From Chlorobiota bacterium (GTDB lineage Bacteria; Bacteroidota; Bacteroidia; Bacteroidales; JAADGE01), in NCBI GenBank assembly GCA_013153865.1, contig JAADDR010000054.1:1-43980 (forward strand): a stretch of DNA of 43,980 nucleotides, in the 5' to 3' direction. The notes beneath the pieces are model-generated. The model ran no database searches. It was not told where the DNA came from and saw only the letters and a list, made by a program, of their open reading frames with translations. Position numbers and translations under genes: made by a program. Positions 10,701 through 19,145 of this stretch are shown here, piece after piece (within the stretch, counting starts at the first letter, position 1; each line of letters starts with the position of its first letter).

Positions 10701-13700
10701 CGTAATATTTGCATCATCTGAACAATCTCCGTTATCTATAGTCCAAACGAAAGTATTATTTCCTTCGGCAAGATTATGAGCATCCGTGTTGTATAAAGTA
10801 ACATCATCAAAAGTTACTCCGGGAGTAAATGTAGTCCAAATACCGTTTTCACCCGGAGCGGGATTATTTCCCGTTAAGGTTATATTTCCGTCGCAAGTTA
10901 AAGCATCGGCAGCTGTTGCACTTACCGATCTGTTAACTATAACAACATCGTCATATACCGAGCAACTTCCTTTTGTTACCGTCCAACGGAAGGTATTGTT
11001 TCCGTTAGGTAATCCGGAGATGCGCGTTGTTTCCGACAATGAATTGTCTATTACAACACCGCCGATTCCCATATATGTCCAATATCCTGTACCTTGGAAA
11101 GGATACATTGCCGTAACCGGCGTAGCATTTAAGGTTGTAGTATCCGCACAAAGTAATTGGTCAGGACCTGCTTCAGCCGCAACAATATTGTTAATAATGG
11201 TAACATCGGCCGAACTGCTGCAAGATCCGTTAGATATAGTCCATGTGAATATATTTACTCCGGGATCCAGTCCTGTAACTAATGTTTGATAATTTGTCGG
11301 ATTTGCAAATGTCCCGTTTCCCGTATTTAATGACCAGAGTCCTGTTCCGTATGAAGGAACATTACCTTGAAGGACGACCGAACTTGTGCAAACTTCTCTG
11401 TTTGCAGGTCCGGGAGCCGTAATAACGGCAATATCCGGATTTGTATTTTCTATTGTAATATCGTCGTAATTAGTACATATATCTCTTGTAACCGTCCAAC
11501 GGAAAACGTTATCGCCCTGTGCCAATCCTGTAACCGTTGCATTATATTGTGTTGAATTGGAAATAATACCGCTTCCTCCTATAAGAGTCCAATAACCTGT
11601 TCCGGGAGCCGGGTCGTCGGCATTAAACGTATAAGAATCTACACAATCCGATACGTCCGGTCCTGCACTTAAATCGAAATTATTATTAGTTACTGTTATT
11701 GTGGTATTATCGTTACAAGTTCCGTTATCAACAGTCCATTTCAATGTAGTGGTAGATCCGTTCGGCACACCGGTAATTGTCGTATTATATAATGTACTCG
11801 GTGCCGTAACGGTTCCTCCTCCGGCTATTATTTCCCAATATCCCGTACCTCCGAAAGAAGCAGGGTCATTACCGGTTAAAGTAAAGTCTCCGTCGCATTC
11901 GCTTAAATCGCTTGCAACCGCCGTAACGGAGTTGTTTATTATCTGAACCAAATCAGAAGCCGAACAGTTTCCTTTAGTTACGGTCCATTGGAATGTTGTT
12001 GTACCGCTTTGCAAAGCGGATACCTGAGTATTTGTCAATAAAGAATTTTGTATTATTGCCGAACTTCCGCTTAAATCGGTCCAATATCCCGTACCCTGTC
12101 CGGGATATATTACGGAAGGATCCGTGGCATTTAAAACGGTATTGTCGGTACATAATGTTTGGTCAGGACCGGCTACCGCCGCAACTTCATTATTTGTTAT
12201 AGTAATAATATCTTCGCTCGGAGCACAAGATCCTCTTTCTATAGTCCATTTAAATATATTATCTCCGGGAGTTAATCCGGTAACATTCATAATATAAGAA
12301 TCCGAAGCATCAACAAATGTACCTCCGCCGCTGATTACCGACCAAAAACGATTATCTCCGTAATACGGTACGGGTTGATTTGCCGTTAAAGTAATCGTAC
12401 CGTCGCAAGTTTCTGTATCTGCAGGACCGGTAATCAGTGCCGTACTCGGAGAATTATTAATAATATCGACATCAGCCGAGTTTTGGCATCCGTTTCTGTT
12501 TACCGTCCATGTATAAGTATTTGTTCCTTGCAATATTCCGGATACTACGGCAGTATTTGAAGATATGTCGCTGAAAGTTCCCGCACCTGCGGCAACAGTC
12601 CAATATCCGGTACCTGTCAAAGGATCATCGGCATTCATTGTTGCGGTATTTTGACAAATTGTTTGTGTAGTTCCGGCACTTAAATTAAAATTATTATTTG
12701 TAACGGTAATAGTAGTATTGTCGCTGCAAGTTCCGTTTGTAACGGTCCATCTTAAAGTTGTTACCGCTCCGTTCGGAACTCCTGTTACGGTAGTATTATA
12801 TAAAGTACTCGGAGCTGTTATTGTTCCGCTTCCGGCAACTATTTCCCAATATCCCGAACCTCCGGTATAAGTAGAAGGATCGTTACCGGTTAACGTAAAG
12901 TCGCCGTCGCATTCTTCCAAATCCGTTGCTACCGCTTCAACGGAATTATTTGTAATAAGAACATCATCGGATGCCGAACAAATACCTTGAGTAACAGTCC
13001 ATGTAAAAGTTGTTGTTCCGATAGGTAAACCGGTAACTTGAGTGGTCATTACCGAAGGATCAACTATTACGGCCGTATTTCCGGTAGTATTTGTCCATAT
13101 TCCGGTTCCTTGATTAGGATATATAACAGAAGGATCGGTAGCATTTAAATTAGTGTTATCCGCACAAAGCATTTGATCGGCTCCGGCAACTGCCGTTACT
13201 TCGTTATTAATAACGGTAATTTGATCTTGCGATGTACAAGTTCCGTTAGATATAGTCCAAGTTAAAACATTATTTCCGGGGTATAAATTATTAACGGTTG
13301 TTTGATAATTTAAACTGTTCGTAAAATATGCACCCGTCGGAGATGTTGAAATTGTCCACACACCGGTACCGAATACCGGGTTGGTTCCTTCAACGGCAAT
13401 CGAGTTTGTACAGACCTCTCTGTCGGAAGGAATGGGAGTAACAATTGTTGCAACGGTAGGCAAGTTATTTATTATTTTCACCGAATCAATTGCCGTACAA
13501 CCTCTTACAACATCAGTAACAGTCCAATAAAATACATTGTCTCCGGGGGTTAAACCCGTAACGGTTGAATTGTACAGAGTAGGAACGGTAACCGTTGCTC
13601 CTCCTGCAACTACCGACCATATTCCCGAGTATCCCGCACCGTGATCTTGAGCTCCGAGAGTTGCCGTTGATGAACATAAAGCTTGGTCGGGTCCGGCGGA

Positions 13701-16700
13701 AGTCGAAAATTCTCCGTTATCTATCGTAATATCTATGCTGTCTCTACATCCTGCCGTATTACTTACCAACCATCTGAAAGTATTAACTCCGGTTCCGAGA
13801 TTTGTTACGGAAGAAACGTTTAATGTCGGATCCGTAATTACGGGTGAGCCGGAAGACCCTATCAATGTCCATAACCCGTCTGCAGAACCGGGATTATTTC
13901 CGTCAAAAACAGCACTGTTCGTACAAACAACTTGGTCTGAAGCATTTGCATAGACCGCATTATTTGTAACATTAGCATCGTCAGAATCGGAACATCCTCC
14001 GAGAGACATAGTCCATCTGAACGTATTAAGTCCTTGTGTTAAGTTTGTAACTTTAGAATTATAAAAAGTCGGATTTACAACAGTACTTGTTCCCGTAATT
14101 ACTGACCATGTTCCCGTTCCTTGATACGGGAAATTCAGATTCGGGTCGGCAGCCAATAAATCGGTACTGTCGGCACAAACAAATTGCGGCAATCCGGCTT
14201 CAGCTATTACCATATTATTAGTCAATACGATATTATCGGATTTAGAACATCCGTTGTTAGTTACCGTCCATACAAATTCGTTATTTCCGGGTTGTAAACC
14301 TGTAACTGCTGTATTAATGTCGGTAGGATCAACAATTATTGTTGAAGCACCTCCGGCGTATATACTCCAAATTCCCGTACCTATCGGCGGAGCAGGGCTA
14401 ACCGATATAGTTGAATTTACACCGCAAACTTCTTTGTCTGCTTCCATGGTAAAGTCGTCCGGTTCGTTATTTATAATTTCAACTTCGTCGTCGGCAGAAC
14501 AATTTCCTTTTACAATATGCCATCTGAATCTGTTTTGTCCTTGTGCTAAATTTGTAACACCGGAATTATATAAAGTAGGAGTTGTAACAGTTCCTCCGCC
14601 AAAAGTAGTAAACCATTGTCCTGTTTCTCCGTTTGCCGGCACACCTCCGTTTAAAGTCGCTGTATTCGTACAAACACTGAAATCGGGGCCTGCATTGGAT
14701 GTTACGGTATTATTATCAACTTGAACCAAATCCGATGCATTACATCCGAAACGCGTAACATGCCATTCGAAGACGCTGTTAGGTTTCGGAATTCCCGTAA
14801 CGGCTGTATTGTATAAAGTAGGATCTTGAATTGTTCCTCCTCCGGAATATATAGTCCAATATCCTGAAGCACCTCCGACGGTTCCGGGCTGTTCTGCCGC
14901 AAGAATTATATCTCCGTCGCAAGTTTCGAGGAGGTTGGGATCAGTATTGACATCAGCATCTATCGTAAATTCATTATTCGTAATATCCAATGTACTTGAA
15001 GCATTACATCCTCCTTTTGTTATAGTCCACGTAAGATTGCTTATTTTAGAACCTACATTATTTAAGTTTCTGACAGTTGTATTATATAATGTGGGATTAT
15101 CAAATGTAACCGTTCCGGGAAATACCGACCATTGTCCCGTCGGGAAAGGAGCAGAACCGGTATTGTAAATATTCGGATCCGTAGCCGATAATACATACCA
15201 ATCTTGGCAAACAGCACTGTCGTTATCCGCAACACCGTGTAATATAGCATCTTGTCCTATTCGGTCATCGGCATCAGACATCACCATATTATTAAATACC
15301 GTAATTGTATCCGAAGACGTACATCCGTCATTATCTATAGTCCAAACAAAATATCTTGTCCCGAGACCTATGCCGGTAACATTAGTAACATTATCAGTCG
15401 GGGAAGCTATAGTTCCCGAAGGAACCGGGACTTCAGTCCAAAGACCTTGCCCCCATATCGGAACATTAGCTTGTAATGTCGTATAATCTTCGCATATTTC
15501 GTACGAATCGGGTAACGCGACTACCGAAGTTGTGGGTATTCTGACTTGAACAACAACTTGGTCGGAAGCTGAACACGTTTTTCCGTTATGTGTTGCGGAA
15601 ACATTCCAAGAATAAATATGGTCGCCGTTTTGCATTCCGGTAACAAGCGTATTATAAAGTGTAGGAGTTACAATAACGGACGGTCCGGGATTAATAACCG
15701 GAGACCAATATCCTGACATAGGCGGATTAACTTGTGTAGCGCCTAAATTATAAGTTGCTCCGGGTCCTTCGACACCGCAAACGAAGCCGTCGGAGCCGGC
15801 TTCGGCAACAACAGTGTTATTAAATACCGTCATGGTATCGGTTAATTCACATTGTCTGGTTATTCCTGCAACATAATCGCTGAAATCATGAACAGAATGC
15901 CATATGAAAGAAACTTCCGTTTGTTGGGGAATTCCGGTAACCGAAGTATTTGTAAGTGATGTATTTTCGAAAGTTACGATACCCGAAGGCCAAGCCGACC
16001 AATAACCTGAATAATATCCTTCTTGCCAGATATCGTTAGGCGGTACGGGGTCTTCAAAATACCAATGTCCCGTTACATTATTGGCATTTAAAGATGTAGA
16101 ATCATCACAAATTGTTTGGTCTAAATCGGCATTAGGAGCAGGCGGCAACAAATTCCAAACTACTATATCATCAGAGTTGCTGCATATTCCGTTAGTAAGA
16201 GTCCAAGTAAACGTATTTCGACCGGTAGACAGTCCTCTTACAATATCATTAGCCAAAGTAGAAGTATTTGTTCCTGAAGAAACGAAAGTTCCCGAACCTC
16301 CGAACCAAATACCCGTTGCACCGGCAGGAACATTAGCCGATAATTGTGCAGTATCGGCACACATATATATATCCGCGCCTGCATCCGCAACGATACCGCT
16401 GTATGTTACATTTAAAGTATCCGTTAAATCACAAACCAAAGGATTGGAATCTGTATATCCGGCATAAGGTCCTGTATATTCGTTAGTTACAGTCCACAGA
16501 AATGTATTTAAGCCGGAAGTTAAGTCTTGTGCCAAAGCATCGCAAGCAAAGAAAGTACAAGAATTTCCGACAATATGCGCACCTCCGGTAAGTACCGTCC
16601 AAGAAGCATCTGTATATCTTGCCGGAACATTTGCGGAAAGAACGGTATGGTCCACACAAACTTCCTGATCGGGACCGGCATCGGCATTAGAAGGACGCCC

Positions 16701-19145
16701 GCTGTATATATAAACATCATCAGACATCAAACAATTTAAATCATGGTTAATGATTGTCCACCTGTAAATATTAGTATATGCAGCCATATCCCTTACGGTA
16801 GTATTATGATCCGTAGGATCATCGAATACTCCGTTTCCGAAAATAGTAGTCCATTCTCCCGTTGTGTTATACACATGAGGCGGAGAGGAAAAAACAGTAT
16901 CGGGATCTGTTCCGTTTAAAGTATAATAATTTTCACAAACGGCATCATTTGTACCCGCTTGTACATCTTCAAAATCACCGAGAGAAGTTATTTCCACCGT
17001 ATCCGTAAGTTCGCAAACTATAGGATTCCCCTGAGAATCGGTAAAATTATTTCTTTTATGCCATACAAACTGTGTCATTCCGTCTTGTATAGGTTCCACA
17101 TGTGTATTAAAAGGCATATGAGTATCATTATCCGGTATTACATTGCCTGTTTCGGGGTCGTAGAAAGTTCCCACATCCGGTAATTGTTCCCACCAATGTT
17201 CTTGAGTACATGAAGCTTCGTCCAAAGCATCGAGGTTTACAACATTATCACAAACCGTTGTATCTATACCGGCATCCGGGGCCTCCGGTAAACCGTTAAG
17301 AACTCTGACTTGATCCGTAGATTCACAAGTACCTCTTCTGATAACCCATTCAAAAACATTAACGGCATTAACATTTGTCCACCAATCCGGGGTCCAAGGA
17401 GTACAGTTATAATCAAGATTTGATACTGAAGAATTTGCCAAAGTCGGGTCGGTAATAGTTGCTCCTCCCGCAATTACTCGCCAAAAACCGATTTCTCTGG
17501 TTGCATCATAATTACTTCCGTTTAAGTTGGGTAAATAAGTACTGCACACAATTGTATCATTCCCTGCATCGGCAGGTGTCGGAATGCTGTTTATTACTGT
17601 TATGGTATCCGAATCGGTACAAATTCCGTTAGAGATGGTCCAAATAATATTATTGGCTCCGGGATCCAAATTACTGACAGTTGTATTCCAAGATAAAGGA
17701 TTGTCAATATGAGAACCTCCCGATTGTACTGTCCAAAATCCGTTTGCAAAAACAGCAGGATTTGCTATATCTTGAGTTGAAGGATTATTTGCAGTAATTA
17801 AAGGAGAAGGATCCGTACATGATATTAAAGGATCTGTAGTTGAAATAACGGCATCAACCGACATATTATATATAGTAACAATATCGTCGGAAGAACAAAT
17901 ATCATGAGATACCGTCCATTGTAAAACATTTATTCCTCTCTGAAGATTTGTAACCAAAGTTGTATTTGAGTTAGGATTAACGATATTTCCGCTGCCGGTA
18001 GTAAAAGACCAAAGTCCTGTTTCTCCCGCCTCAAGCGGTGTAGCTGCAAGACTGTAATCATTTACGCATATAGTATCGTCAAGTCCGGCATCCACAACCG
18101 GAGGATAATAATAATTTACAGTAAGATCTGCCGTAGATTCCGGACAAGTTCCGTTTGTAATATGCCATGTAAATAAGTTAGCGCCTTCTTGTAAATTAGA
18201 TACACCTGTAGTAGCGTTATTAGCATCTGAAATAACCACACCTGCCGTAGAAGTTGTCCAATATCCTGATTCGTCAGGATCTGCGGCATCCGCCGGAGTA
18301 GCAATAATAGTATATGTACCGTCGCATGAAGTACTAGGGTTCGGAGTTGTTATTGTTGCCGTTGTAGGAATATTATTTTGAACATCAACACTTGCTTGTG
18401 CCGAACATCCGTTTACGGTTACTGTCCAAATATAGGTATTAACAACATCTTGATTGGAACCTGTAACTGTAGTGGTAGGAGCTGTAGCATCAGCGAAAAC
18501 TCCTCCCCCGGCTCCGACAGTCCAAACTCCCGTTCCTCCCAATGCCGCAGGGTCATTACCTTGAACAATAAAAGGTTCCGAACATATTTCAGCCGGAGCT
18601 CCGGCAGTTGCCCATACTTCTATAACGTCCACATTCATAATTGCATAATCCGAACATGTTTCTTTAGTAACAGTCCAACGGAATTGATTAGTATTGTAAT
18701 TTAAACCCGAAACGGCGGTTGTTCTGTTTGTAGGATTAGCAATAACCGGAACCGGTGAAGGAGAACCTTCGACGGTCCAAAGTCCTGTTTCTCCCGGATT
18801 TAAAGCATAATCGGCTTGCAGAGTCGCATTAGTTCCGCAAACATTTGTAATATCCGTTACCGAAGCAACAACGGTATTATTAACAATCACAACATCGTCC
18901 CAAACTTGGTAGCTTCCGTCCGAATTTGATAAAGTCCAACGGAAAGTATTACTGTTGTTCGGAGCAAGTCCGCTGTTAAGTCCGGTAACTAAAGTATTAT
19001 AAAGCGTAGGATCGGCAAAAACGCCTGCTCCGTCTATAACAGACCAAGTTCCGGTATATCCGCTCGGAGGTTGGTTTCCGTTAAGAACATATGAATTATC
19101 CACGCAGGTAGTGTCATCTACGCCTGCATTAGCCGTAACACCCGA
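6052..19145 (-). repeat. Tandem array of about 51 protein-coding repeats (about 80 aa / 240 nt each, Ig-like, two Cys each)
   Basis: Hand-segmented translation. Recurrent ..DAG.D...C.., ..G.W.., ..P...NT.VT.L..G.N.F.WTVT.G.CS..D.V.I.NN. Count is approximate. Confidence 0.9.

Noticed and set aside
6052-19145. Periodic repeats as a CRISPR array or satellite DNA
   Set aside because: The period of about 240 nt is open in one frame with conserved protein motifs and diverged DNA; no short identical repeats with unique spacers.
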